Shown here piece by piece: positions 9,986 to 18,368 of a stretch of DNA of 45,932 nucleotides (the stretch's first letter is position 1; the number at the start of each line of letters is the position of its first letter). The stretch comes from Oscillospiraceae bacterium. Lineage in GTDB: Bacteria > Bacillota > Clostridia > Oscillospirales > Acutalibacteraceae. The notes beneath the pieces were generated by a model. The model made no database searches, was not told the DNA's origin, and saw nothing but the letters and a program-made list of their open reading frames with translations. The stretch lies in the NCBI GenBank assembly GCA_015065875.1, contig SVPK01000004.1:1-45932 (forward strand), given 5' to 3'. Position numbers and translations under genes: made by a program.

Positions 9986-10798
9986 ATGACATCTAAAAAG
10001 GTTATGGCCCTGCCCTACGTTTTTTGGATGATTTTATTCACCATCGTTCCGCTCGGAATGGTGCTATATTTCGCCTTTACAACAGAGGGCGGCGGTTTTA
10101 CGCTCGCAAATTTTGCCGAAGCGGCAAAATATATGCCTTCGCTCATGCAGTCAATTTGGCTCGGAATGTTGGCAACAATAATTTGTCTGCTTATCGGCTA
10201 TCCCGTTGCATACATTATTGCAAAAGCTTCTTCACGTTCACAACGCACCATGATTCTCCTTATCATGATGCCGATGTGGATGAATTTCCTTCTGCGAACC
10301 TATGCTTGGATGACCCTGCTTGAGGATACAGGCATAATTAATGATTTTCTGGCCTCAATCGGCCTTCCGCGTATGCACTTAATTAATACCGAAGGTGCTA
10401 TTGTTCTTGGTATGGTTTATAATTTCCTGCCGTTTATGATAATGCCTATCTATTCAGTTTTAACCAAAATGGATAAGCGCCTTATTGAAGCCGCTCAAGA
10501 CCTTGGTTCTAATGGTGTTAACGTTTTCAGAAAAATAATAATGCCCTTAAGCCTTCCCGGTATTATTTCGGGCATAACGATGGTTTTCGTTCCCGCAGTA
10601 AGCACCTTTGTTGTTTCAAAGATGCTCGGAGGCGGCGAAATGCTTATTGGCGATATTATTGAAAGCCAGTTCTTCGGCGCTACTTATAATCCTTATCTCG
10701 GCGCGGCTCTTTCACTGATTCTTATGGTTCTAGTTTTGATATGTATGACCGTTATGAATCAGTTTAGTGATGACGATGAGGAGGCGCTGCTGATATGA
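9986..10798 (+). CDS. potB: spermidine/putrescine ABC transporter permease PotB
   Basis: 'YVFWMILFTIVPLGMVLYFAF', 'EAAQDLGSNGVNVFRKIIMPLSLPGI' EAA loop. ATG at 9986 (MTSKKVMALP) follows GGAGGA; the track start at 9959 lies inside potA. Confidence 0.92.
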   Translation: MTSKKVMALPYVFWMILFTIVPLGMVLYFAFTTEGGGFTLANFAEAAKYMPSLMQSIWLGMLATIICLLIGYPVAYIIAKASSRSQRTMILLIMMPMWMNFLLRTYAWMTLLEDTGIINDFLASIGLPRMHLINTEGAIVLGMVYNFLPFMIMPIYSVLTKMDKRLIEAAQDLGSNGVNVFRKIIMPLSLPGIISGITMVFVPAVSTFVVSKMLGGGEMLIGDIIESQFFGATYNPYLGAALSLILMVLVLICMTVMNQFSDDDEEALLI

Positions 10799-11610
10799 AG
10801 TTCCTCTCAAAGTTTTATCTTGCGTTCATTTTTGTGTTCCTATATGCGCCGATACTCGTTATGATAATTTTCTCATTTAACGATTCAAAAAGCCGTTCGG
10901 TTTGGGAGGGCTTTTCGCTTAAATGGTATAAGGATTTAATGAGTGACAGCGCAATTATCGATGCACTTAAAACAACACTTATCGTTGCTATTATTGCATC
11001 TCTTTGTGCTACTGTAATCGGAACCTTGGCCGCCGTTGGAATCAATGCAATGAAAAAGAAGCTTAAAGGCTTTTTGATGCTTGCAACTAATATTCCCATG
11101 GTTAACCCCGAAATCGTAACAGGTGTTTCACTAATGCTTTTGTTTGTTTCGATTTTTGGCGTTTTTTCCGCTATTGGAATCAACTTGGAATTTGGAATGT
11201 TAACCCTTATTCTCGCACATATTTCGTTTAATATTCCCTATGTAATTCTCTCGGTTTTACCCAAGCTTCGACAAATGAATAAGCATTCATACGAAGCTGC
11301 GCTTGACCTCGGTTGCAATCCGTTAAAGGCCTTCTTTAAGGTTGTTATGCCCGAGATAATGCCCGGTGTTATGACCGGAATGCTCATGGCATTTACCCTT
11401 TCGCTTGATGATTTCGTTATCAGCTATTGCACATCGGGCACATCCGCCCAAACCCTTTCAGTTGTTATCTATTCAATGACCAGAAAAAGTGTTAACCCCA
11501 AGATTAATGCCCTATCGGCTTTAATGTTTATAACAGTATTCCTGCTTATGCTCATCGTTAATATCAGACAGATGCGCGACAGTGATGCAAAGGTAGGTGC
11601 AAAACGATGA
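10795..11610 (+). CDS. potC: spermidine/putrescine ABC transporter permease PotC
   Basis: 'SFNDSKSRSVWEGFSLKWYKDL', 'EAALDLGCNPLKAFFKVVMPEIMPGV'; ATGA overlap with potB. Confidence 0.93.
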   Translation: MKFLSKFYLAFIFVFLYAPILVMIIFSFNDSKSRSVWEGFSLKWYKDLMSDSAIIDALKTTLIVAIIASLCATVIGTLAAVGINAMKKKLKGFLMLATNIPMVNPEIVTGVSLMLLFVSIFGVFSAIGINLEFGMLTLILAHISFNIPYVILSVLPKLRQMNKHSYEAALDLGCNPLKAFFKVVMPEIMPGVMTGMLMAFTLSLDDFVISYCTSGTSAQTLSVVIYSMTRKSVNPKINALSALMFITVFLLMLIVNIRQMRDSDAKVGAKR

Positions 11611-12830
11611 AAAAACTTTTTGCTTTACTCTTTTCAGCCATCATCATTGCATCAACTGTTTGTGGCTGCGGCGAAAGCTCTTCGGCCGATAGCGAAACTA
11701 AATCTGAACACGCGGGTGAAAGCATTGTTGTTTATAACTGGGGTGAATACATCTCGAATGGCGATGACGATACTCTCGATGTTATTGCAGATTTTACCGC
11801 CAAAACCGGCATTGATGTAACATATCTAACCTTTGCGAGCAACGAGGAACTCTATACAAAGCTCAAAAGTGGCTCCGCAAGCTACGATGTTATTATTATT
11901 TCCGATTATATGATTTCAAAGCTTATAAGCGAGGATATGCTACTCCCCATCGATTTTGATAAGATACCAAATTATCAATATATCGATAAAGCTCTGCTTG
12001 ATAAGGATCGCTTTAGTTATGACCCTGAGCAACAATATTCCATTCCCTACACTTGGGGACGTGTTGCACTTCTTTATAACAAAACCGTTGTTCAAGAAAA
12101 GCCAACCAGCTGGAATGCGCTTTGGGATGAGCGCTATAAAAACAAAATCTTAATGTTTGATAATTCGCGCGATGGTTTTGCACTTGCACAGTTATTAAAC
12201 GGCGATTCCTTTAATTCAGAAGACCCGGAGGTTTGGAAAAAAGCCGCAGAGCTGCTCAAAAAACAAAAGCCGCTTGTTCGCAGCTATGTTATGGACCAAA
12301 TATTCCCCATGATGTCTAGCGGTGAGGCGGCATTGGCCCCTTATTATATCGGCGATGCTCTAACCATAATGAGTCAAAACGAGGATGTTGATTTTGTTTT
12401 TCCAAAAGAAGGAACAAATATCTTTGTTGATGCAATGTGCATCCCCAAGGGTTGCAAAAACAAATCCGCCGCCGAAGAATTTATAAATTATATGTGTTCT
12501 TATGAGCCGGCAAAAGCGAATGCGGAATATCTCTGCTATTCATCTCCCCAAACGCAGGTTATTGAGGAGCATAAGGAATATCTCCGCGAGGAATTTGGTG
12601 ATTATGCCGTTGAGGCAACATATCCCGAAAGCCTTGAAGGTTGCGAAGCCTATGTTAACCTTAGCGCCGAAACCAACAAGCTTCAAACCGACCTTTGGCT
12701 TGAGGTTCGCGCAGGTTCAAACTATACCCGCTCGGTTATATGTGTTTGTGTTACTATGGCGATTCTGATTGGCGGAATAATTTTTGCAAAAATCAGAAAA
12801 TACAAACGCGATAAATTTATTTATTCATAA
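11607..12830 (+). CDS. potD: spermidine/putrescine-binding lipoprotein PotD with an extra C-terminal TM segment
   Basis: Signal peptide with Cys (STVCGCGESSS), 'VVYNWGEYISNG', 'PYTWGRVALLYNK'; C-terminal 'SVICVCVTMAILIGGIIFAKIRKYKRDK'. ATGA overlap with potC. Confidence 0.9.
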   Translation: MKKLFALLFSAIIIASTVCGCGESSSADSETKSEHAGESIVVYNWGEYISNGDDDTLDVIADFTAKTGIDVTYLTFASNEELYTKLKSGSASYDVIIISDYMISKLISEDMLLPIDFDKIPNYQYIDKALLDKDRFSYDPEQQYSIPYTWGRVALLYNKTVVQEKPTSWNALWDERYKNKILMFDNSRDGFALAQLLNGDSFNSEDPEVWKKAAELLKKQKPLVRSYVMDQIFPMMSSGEAALAPYYIGDALTIMSQNEDVDFVFPKEGTNIFVDAMCIPKGCKNKSAAEEFINYMCSYEPAKANAEYLCYSSPQTQVIEEHKEYLREEFGDYAVEATYPESLEGCEAYVNLSAETNKLQTDLWLEVRAGSNYTRSVICVCVTMAILIGGIIFAKIRKYKRDKFIYS

Positions 12831-12834
12831 AGAA

Positions 12835-12864
12835 AAAACCGTTCAGATTATTCTGAACGGTTTT
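12835..12864. terminator. bidirectional terminator between convergent potD and spo0A
   Basis: AAAACCGTTCAGA-TTAT-TCTGAACGGTTTT, 13-bp perfect stem. Confidence 0.88.
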
Positions 12865-12867
12865 ATT

Positions 12868-13641
12868 TTATCCGATTTTAAGGCGCAAACGCAGCTTATC
12901 AGCAATCATAGCAATAAACTCACTATTTGTCGGCTTGCCGCGCCCATTATGTATTGTATAGCCAAAATATGAATTTAAAACATCAACATCTCCCCTGTCC
13001 CACGCAACCTCAATAGCATGGCGGATTGCACGTTCAACACGGGAGGATGTTGTTTGATTTTTCTTTGCAACTGTAGGATATAAAAGCTTGGTTACGGAGT
13101 TTATCATTTCGCCGTCTTTAATAGAAAGAATAATTGCTTCGCGCAGATAATGATATCCCTTTATATGTGCAGGAACACCGATTTGATGAATTATCTCGGT
13201 TACCATCATCTCGAGGTCGCTATCGCCTAAAACAGTATCCTTAACAACAGGTATAATATCACTTTTCCAACCCGAAAGCTGGATTATGCGTTCGGCTAAA
13301 ACATTAGTATCAAACGGTTTTATAAAATAATAACAAGCTCCTGCACCGAGTGTTTCACGTTCGAGGCGCGGGTTATCATAGCCGGATATGGCCATAACAA
13401 GCGGACGATTCTTTTCTTCCATATTTTTAACGGCGGATAAAACACCGAGAATATCAACATTAGGCATAAATACATCTGCAACAACTATATCGGGCTTATC
13501 ATTCCTTATACTCTGTAATAAACGCTGACCATCCTTTTGACACATAATAACGTCCATTCCGTAGCTTTTAAGCGCGTTTGCACAGTTTTGCCCGAATTCG
13601 GTAGAATCATCGGCAATAACGATTTTAATTTTCTTTTCCAT
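12868..13641 (-). CDS. spo0A: sporulation transcription factor Spo0A
   Basis: Receiver '[13 protein letters not shown]...[10 protein letters not shown]' and C-terminal Spo0A domain '[24 protein letters not shown]...[19 protein letters not shown]'. Confidence 0.97.
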   Translation of the reverse strand: MEKKIKIVIADDSTEFGQNCANALKSYGMDVIMCQKDGQRLLQSIRNDKPDIVVADVFMPNVDILGVLSAVKNMEEKNRPLVMAISGYDNPRLERETLGAGACYYFIKPFDTNVLAERIIQLSGWKSDIIPVVKDTVLGDSDLEMMVTEIIHQIGVPAHIKGYHYLREAIILSIKDGEMINSVTKLLYPTVAKKNQTTSSRVERAIRHAIEVAWDRGDVDVLNSYFGYTIHNGRGKPTNSEFIAMIADKLRLRLKIG

Positions 13642-13727
13642 AATATTTCCTCCTGTTTATTTTTACATATTTTACCATTAATTGGTAAATATTGCAATAA
13701 CAAAATGGAAAAAAATGTAAATAATCG

Positions 13728-13744
13728 TTCGCCAAAAATCGACA
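13728..13744 (-). promoter_or_regulatory. candidate tandem 0A boxes upstream of spo0A
   Basis: Minus strand TGTCGAT (13738-13744) and TGGCGAA (13728-13734), same orientation, 10 bp apart; consensus TGNCGAA. Confidence 0.35.
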
Positions 13745-13775
13745 AATAAGGAGTTGCATATGCAACTCCTTATTT
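13744..13775 (-). terminator. terminator downstream of spoIVB
   Basis: 32-bp perfect palindrome AAATAAGGAGTTGCATATGCAACTCCTTATTT. Confidence 0.85.
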
Positions 13776-15024
13776 ATGATGCCTTATTTAGTTCTTCGGT
13801 TTTAATATCCTGTGCAGTAAGGAGCATGTTTTCTGCAAAGATTGCGTAACCCTTTTGCGGATTGTTTACGAATACATGAGTTACGGCGCCGATAAGCTTT
13901 CCGTCCTGAACGATTGGACTTCCGCTCATACCCTGAACTATTCCGCCGGTTTTCTCGATAAGTCTTTTATCCGTAACCGTAACGACCATATTCTGCGTCT
14001 TTTCTCCCTCATTATCCGAGTTGAATCTGACCTTGCAGGTATAGTATTCGGGCCTTTCCCCATCGATAGTTGTATAGATATATGCTTCGCCCTCTTTAAT
14101 ATCCTGCTTAAGTGCTATGCTCATAAGCTCCGAGTTATCAAAGCCTATGGAATTTTTAGCATAAACACCACACTCACAATTGAGTAATAGTTCACCCAAA
14201 ACCTTATTACCCAAACGGCCTTTTAGTTCACCCGGTGCGCCGATTGCGCCTTTCTTTTGCGAAATAATCTCGGCACTGACAAGCTCGCCGCTCGATATGC
14301 TCATTATCTGCCCCGTATCATCATCGCAAACCGCATGCCCCAAACCACACACTATATCAGTTGCAGGCGAATAAAAGGTTAATGTTCCGATACCGGCAGT
14401 GCTATCACGAACCCATAGACCTATACGGTACGCACCTGCGCTTTTAGAAAAAATCGGAACAACGGTTATAGTTTTAATAACATTATCGCGCACAACAACA
14501 AAGGTCATTGGACTGCCATCGGATGATTCAACTATTTCAACAACATCCTCATTAGAACGCATGGGCTTACCGTTTATTGACTTAATGGTATCGCCAATTT
14601 TAATCCCCGCGTTGGCGGAAGGATTAACATTGCCTTGCTCTCCATCAACGTCGCTCATACCGACAACCAAAACACCATCGGTATATATTTTTATGCCAAA
14701 CGGCTGTCCCAAAAGCTTGACCGACATATTATCGATAACGGTAACATTGGCTTTGGATACCGGAAATACACCAAAAAGCCTGAAATTTACGCTATAATCG
14801 CTTTTTTCACCCGAATCGACAAGTGACGACTGCGACTCACGGGCACCGCTATACTCGGTTGTTATAGGGATTTGGCAATCGATGTTTAATTGGTTTCCCT
14901 CAACAATAAAGTAATCCTTCGATAATTTTTTATCTGCCGCAATAATTAATGTAAAAACTATTGCACAAAACAGGGTCATTACAAGTGCTGTTGCTTTCGT
15001 TATAATCCTAAAAACTTTTTTCAT
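13774..15024 (-). CDS. spoIVB: SpoIVB signaling peptidase (S55), PDZ plus protease
   Basis: PDZ 'VNPSANAGIKIGDTIKSINGKPM', 'GIGTLTFYSP', 'GLGHAVCD', catalytic 'GIVQGMSGSPIVQDGKLIGAVTHV'; upstream of spo0A. Confidence 0.95.
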   Translation of the reverse strand: MKKVFRIITKATALVMTLFCAIVFTLIIAADKKLSKDYFIVEGNQLNIDCQIPITTEYSGARESQSSLVDSGEKSDYSVNFRLFGVFPVSKANVTVIDNMSVKLLGQPFGIKIYTDGVLVVGMSDVDGEQGNVNPSANAGIKIGDTIKSINGKPMRSNEDVVEIVESSDGSPMTFVVVRDNVIKTITVVPIFSKSAGAYRIGLWVRDSTAGIGTLTFYSPATDIVCGLGHAVCDDDTGQIMSISSGELVSAEIISQKKGAIGAPGELKGRLGNKVLGELLLNCECGVYAKNSIGFDNSELMSIALKQDIKEGEAYIYTTIDGERPEYYTCKVRFNSDNEGEKTQNMVVTVTDKRLIEKTGGIVQGMSGSPIVQDGKLIGAVTHVFVNNPQKGYAIFAENMLLTAQDIKTEELNKAS

Positions 15025-15106
15025 TTTCCCTCCTTCGCCTGCAATTTTAATTTATGCGAATTCTTTTAAATTACTTATGGAAAAAAGAGAGCAGTTTTCC
15101 TTTATA

Positions 15107-15394
15107 TTAAAATGGAAAAATTTTTTTTTTGCGACCAATTCCGGGCGGCAACTCAAAGTTAACAAGAATAGTATCTGCGCCGATTATTTCGATACATTTC
15201 CAAGGGATTACAATATCCTCGCATCGGCCAAAAAGCCCAAAGCAACGCGGTCGGCCATATATTACGATTGAAACCAGCTTTCCGCTGCAAACATCAATCT
15301 CAACATCACAAACACACCCAATTATTGTTCCATCTTTAATACAAATTACCTGTTTATCGCGCATTTCAATAATTCTGCAACACATATATTCCAC
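15107..15394 (-). CDS. YlmC/YmxH family sporulation protein (PRC-barrel)
   Basis: 'MCCRIIEMRDKQVICIKDGTIIGCVCDVEIDVCSGKL'; small protein next to sigG. Confidence 0.85.
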   Translation of the reverse strand: MEYMCCRIIEMRDKQVICIKDGTIIGCVCDVEIDVCSGKLVSIVIYGRPRCFGLFGRCEDIVIPWKCIEIIGADTILVNFELPPGIGRKKKIFPF

Positions 15395-15425
15395 CTCAAG
15401 AATATATATGAAAAAACTGCATGGC

Positions 15426-16190
15426 TTATAATTTAATTTTATCGAGCGCGCCTTTTTCGAGTCTTGATACCTGCGCCTGCGAAATACCTATTTCGCCAGA
15501 AACCTCCATTTGGGTTTTGCCCTGCATAAAGCGAAGACGGAGTATTCTTTTTTCGCGGTCGGAAAGCGATTTTATCGCTTCCTTCAAAGCAATTTCGTCT
15601 AACCAGTTTTTATCATCGTTTTTATCACCGATTTGGTCCATCATATAAATTGTATCGCCGCCCTCTGAAAACACAGGTTCATAAAGCGATACAGGCTCAA
15701 CAATACTTTCAAGCGCCTCAACAACATCCTCACGCGGAATCCCAAGCTCGGCCGCTATCTCCTCAACTGTTGGCTCGCGTTGATATTTATTCATTATTCT
15801 TTCTTTTATTTGCATTGCCTTATATGCAGTATCCTTAATCGAGCGACTAACCCTTATTGAATTATTGTCACGCAGATAGCGACGAATCTCACCGATTATC
15901 ATTGGAACTGCGTAGGTCGAAAAACGAACGTTTTGAGTTATATCGAAGTTATCTATTGATTTTATAAGACCAATACAACCAACTTGGAATAAATCATCCG
16001 GGTTTTCGCCGCGATTTGAGAAGCGTTGAATAACGCTTAAAACCAAACGCAAATTTCCGTTTATTAGCTCATCACGTGCATTTTTATCTCCGTTCTTTGC
16101 AAGTTTCAACAGTTGTTCCTTTTCTTGTTCGCGCAGCACCGGTAATTGCGAGGTATCTACCCCGCAAATTTCGACCTTTTTATACTGCAT
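15426..16190 (-). CDS. sigG: RNA polymerase sporulation sigma factor SigG
   Basis: 'KVEICGVDTSQLPVL', 'RFSNRGENPDDLFQVGCIGLIKSIDNFD', 'LRDNNSIRVSRSIKDTAYKAM', 'GISQAQVSRLEKGALDKIK'. Confidence 0.95.
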   Translation of the reverse strand: MQYKKVEICGVDTSQLPVLREQEKEQLLKLAKNGDKNARDELINGNLRLVLSVIQRFSNRGENPDDLFQVGCIGLIKSIDNFDITQNVRFSTYAVPMIIGEIRRYLRDNNSIRVSRSIKDTAYKAMQIKERIMNKYQREPTVEEIAAELGIPREDVVEALESIVEPVSLYEPVFSEGGDTIYMMDQIGDKNDDKNWLDEIALKEAIKSLSDREKRILRLRFMQGKTQMEVSGEIGISQAQVSRLEKGALDKIKL

Positions 16191-16219
16191 TACTACTCCC
16201 CCATTTATCTTTCTAATAA

Positions 16220-16249
16220 AATTATTACCTTGGGGAAATACATATAAAC
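16220..16249 (-). promoter_or_regulatory. candidate forespore (sigma-F/G type) promoter of sigG
   Basis: Minus strand GTTTA (16245-16249), 15-bp spacer, GGTAATAATT (16220-16229), fits GYWTA-N15-GGNNANANTW. Confidence 0.5.
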
Positions 16250-16297
16250 TTATAAAAAATTTTTTCGTTCGACAACTTTTACTTGCATTTTAAAAAA

Positions 16298-16326
16298 AGC
16301 ACCGATACACACTGTGTATCGGCGCT
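16298..16326 (-). terminator. terminator of the 178-aa coiled-coil gene
   Basis: AGCACCGATACACA/TGTGTATCGGCGCT hairpin flanked by A and T tracts. Confidence 0.75.
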
Positions 16327-16329
16327 CTT

Positions 16330-16866
16330 TTATATTTGATAATTAAGACTTTTAAAATAATCAAGACATTCGGTATAAATTTCATCAATTAATGTCTTTT
16401 TACGGTCATCATCCAGGTTTGAATGACAAATATCATAAATTTTTGATTTACATACCTCGGTTTTTCCTAATATAAGATTAATTATATCAACCGAAAGATT
16501 ACTGTTGGTTTCGGCAACAGAATTATTAACCTTTGTTCCCTCTAAAACGATTTTGCCGATAATTTGGGCTCCGTATTCGGTAGCGGTTTCGAGTTCAACA
16601 TCCAAAACGACAGGAGTCGCGGGAGCAGAAACCTCTTCGGACGTGTCATTAACAATAATTTGCTCAAAAATCTCTTCCTCGGCCGTTTCTTTTTCGGAGA
16701 GTCTGGAATTTAATTCCTCAATTTGATGGTTTAAGGAATTAATTATCTCAAGATTTTGGGAATATAACTGTTTATATTTTTGGAGTTCTGCGCTTACGGT
16801 TTGGAGACGATTATATAAAACCGTATTTTGTTCAAATAAATCTTTCTTTTTCACAAAATCACCCAA
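16330..16866 (-). CDS. hypothetical protein, N-terminal coiled coil
   Basis: 178 aa; 'LYNRLQTVSAELQKYKQLYSQNLEIINSLNHQIEELNSRLSEKE' heptad-like; own terminator; no family recognised. Confidence 0.65.
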   Translation of the reverse strand: MGDFVKKKDLFEQNTVLYNRLQTVSAELQKYKQLYSQNLEIINSLNHQIEELNSRLSEKETAEEEIFEQIIVNDTSEEVSAPATPVVLDVELETATEYGAQIIGKIVLEGTKVNNSVAETNSNLSVDIINLILGKTEVCKSKIYDICHSNLDDDRKKTLIDEIYTECLDYFKSLNYQI

Positions 16867-16961
16867 AAACAGTATATAACAGTTGATAAATCATTGCAAG
16901 TACTTGAAAAAATTTTTCTAATACTTTATAATAAATAAAAACAATGAAAGGGGTTGCTTTT

Positions 16962-17522
16962 TTGGAAATTAACGCATCAAATGCGGGTGTTGCACATGGC
17001 GGACTCGTAAGCACTGATGAAATACGTATTCTAATATGCTATATTCTTCATACGATTAAGCAGCCCGTTCCCGCACAACAACTTTCAGAGCTGCTGCATT
17101 ACGAAGGCATTGCAAATTATTTTGAGGTTAGCTCCGCTTTTGCCGCACTCGACGATAACGGATTAATTATTAAAAACGAAAATGATTCTGAATTATATGA
17201 GATTACGCCAAAGGGCAGCGATGTTGCGGTAACGCTCAAGACATCTGTTCCGCTGACAGTTAGAGAAAAGGCCTATTCCCTGGCCGTTCGTATGCTTTCG
17301 CGCATTAAATATGCTAAAGAAACCAAAATCGATATCAAACCTTTAGATGTAGGCTACAGTATTAAATGTGCCATTGTTGAAGGCGATTTAGAGTTAATGG
17401 CGGTATCTCTCTTTGTTCCCGATGAGGCGCAGGCGCAAAGCATAAAAGAGCGCTTTATTAACGACCCAACCATCATTTATTCGGGAGTTATAGAAATACT
17501 CACGGATACTACTCTAAATTAA
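16962..17522 (+). CDS. DUF4364 family protein (winged-helix-like)
   Basis: 'STDEIRILICYILHTIKQPVPAQQLSELLHYEGIANYFEVSSAFAALDDNGLI'. TTG start at 16962 preferred because GAAAGGGG sits at the track's ATG (16944). Confidence 0.75.
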   Translation: MEINASNAGVAHGGLVSTDEIRILICYILHTIKQPVPAQQLSELLHYEGIANYFEVSSAFAALDDNGLIIKNENDSELYEITPKGSDVAVTLKTSVPLTVREKAYSLAVRMLSRIKYAKETKIDIKPLDVGYSIKCAIVEGDLELMAVSLFVPDEAQAQSIKERFINDPTIIYSGVIEILTDTTLN

Positions 17523-17526
17523 AATA

Positions 17527-17585
17527 ACAGAACATCATCAAAAACGATAATGTTCTGCAATTCTGGAGCTGAAGATGGGACTCGA
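17527..17585 (-). repeat. partial duplicate of the tRNA-Thr 3' end plus terminator hairpin
   Basis: 58/59 identical to 17691-17749, offset 164 bp. Contains hairpin 17528-17557 and a tRNA 3' half from 17564, ending in the T-loop. Confidence 0.93.
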
Positions 17586-17672
17586 GTCTTGCCGCGCGGT
17601 CGCGGCTTCGGTCATTCGCGGCTCTGACAGTCCACCGGACTGTCATTCACTACCGCTCCTACTTCGAGTCTT
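17582..17672. repeat. short GC-rich palindromic element bounded by 9-bp direct repeats TCGAGTCTT
   Basis: TCGAGTCTT at 17582-17590 and 17664-17672; hairpin TGACAGTCC-ACC-GGACTGTCA (17625-17645) and GCCGCG-CGGT-CGCGGC (17591-17606). Confidence 0.6.
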
Positions 17673-17691
17673 TTAAATTTTAATAAAAAAA

Positions 17692-17721
17692 CAGAACATC
17701 ATCAAAAACGATAATGTTCTG
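17692..17721 (-). terminator. terminator of tRNA-Thr
   Basis: CAGAACATCATC...GATAATGTTCTG stem (one G-U), minus-strand U tract follows. Confidence 0.8.
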
Positions 17722-17727
17722 CTATTC

Positions 17728-17803
17728 TGGAGCTGAAGATGGGACTCGAACCCACGACCTGCTGATTACGAATCAGCTGCTCTACCAACTGAGCCACTCC
17801 AGC
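17728..17803 (-). tRNA. tRNA-Thr (anticodon CGT), CCA encoded
   Basis: Minus strand GCTGGAGTGGCTCAGTTGGTAGAGCAGCTGATTCGTAATCAGCAGGTCGTGGGTTCGAGTCCCATCTTCAGCTCCA; anticodon loop TTCGTAA. Confidence 0.96.
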
Positions 17804-17874
17804 AAACTAACCTTATGCATTATATCAATATTTAATTTGACAGTCAAGTATTAACTCATTTTAAAGAGGAGATT

Positions 17875-18321
17875 ATGTATAATAATTATTTTAATAACCG
17901 ACTGCGCGAACTGAGAAAAGAGAAAAATCTTACTCAGGCTCAGGTTGCAAAAGCCCTTGGATTAAAATTAAATACATATTCTCATATGGAGCTTGACGGT
18001 AAGCGTCCCAGTCTTGATATTCTCCAAAAGATTTCAAAATTATTTTTTGTTTCTATCGAGAGTCTTACAGGAGATAAGCCAAAAAACCGCCCTCCCTATG
18101 TAATTCATGAAACCCCTCCCCTGGTTTTTCATGACCATCTCGGCGACTATGAGGAAAAGCTCGGAAAAAGAAAGCCCGAACCTCAAATGTTAAGAGATTT
18201 AAGAACCGTTGAGCAGGATATGATTTTATATTTCCGCTCTCTCCCCGAAGGCGACCAAGCAAAGGTAGTTAAATACGTTGAAAGAACCTTTAAAAAGAAT
18301 CTGGAAAATGAAGAAAAATAA
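17875..18321 (+). CDS. helix-turn-helix (XRE family) transcriptional regulator
   Basis: 'LRELRKEKNLTQAQVAKALGLKLNTYSHMELDGKRPSLDILQKISKLFFVSIESL'; AGAGGAG upstream. Confidence 0.88.
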   Translation: MYNNYFNNRLRELRKEKNLTQAQVAKALGLKLNTYSHMELDGKRPSLDILQKISKLFFVSIESLTGDKPKNRPPYVIHETPPLVFHDHLGDYEEKLGKRKPEPQMLRDLRTVEQDMILYFRSLPEGDQAKVVKYVERTFKKNLENEEK

Positions 18322-18351
18322 GACCACAACTCGGTAATTGAGTTGTGGTCT
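18321..18351 (+). terminator. terminator of the HTH regulator gene
   Basis: AGACCACAACTC-GGTAATT-GAGTTGTGGTCT then TTTATTTTT. Confidence 0.9.
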
Positions 18352-18368
18352 TTTATTTTTAAAAAGTA

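Noticed and set aside
17582-17672. Small protein-coding gene in the GC-rich insert
   Set aside because: The best minus-strand frame gives only about 12 aa before a stop; structure explains the sequence better.
17527-17803. Genomic island or prophage at tRNA-Thr
   Set aside because: Only 164 bp separates the repeats and there is no integrase or phage gene in the window; at most a remnant or mini-element.
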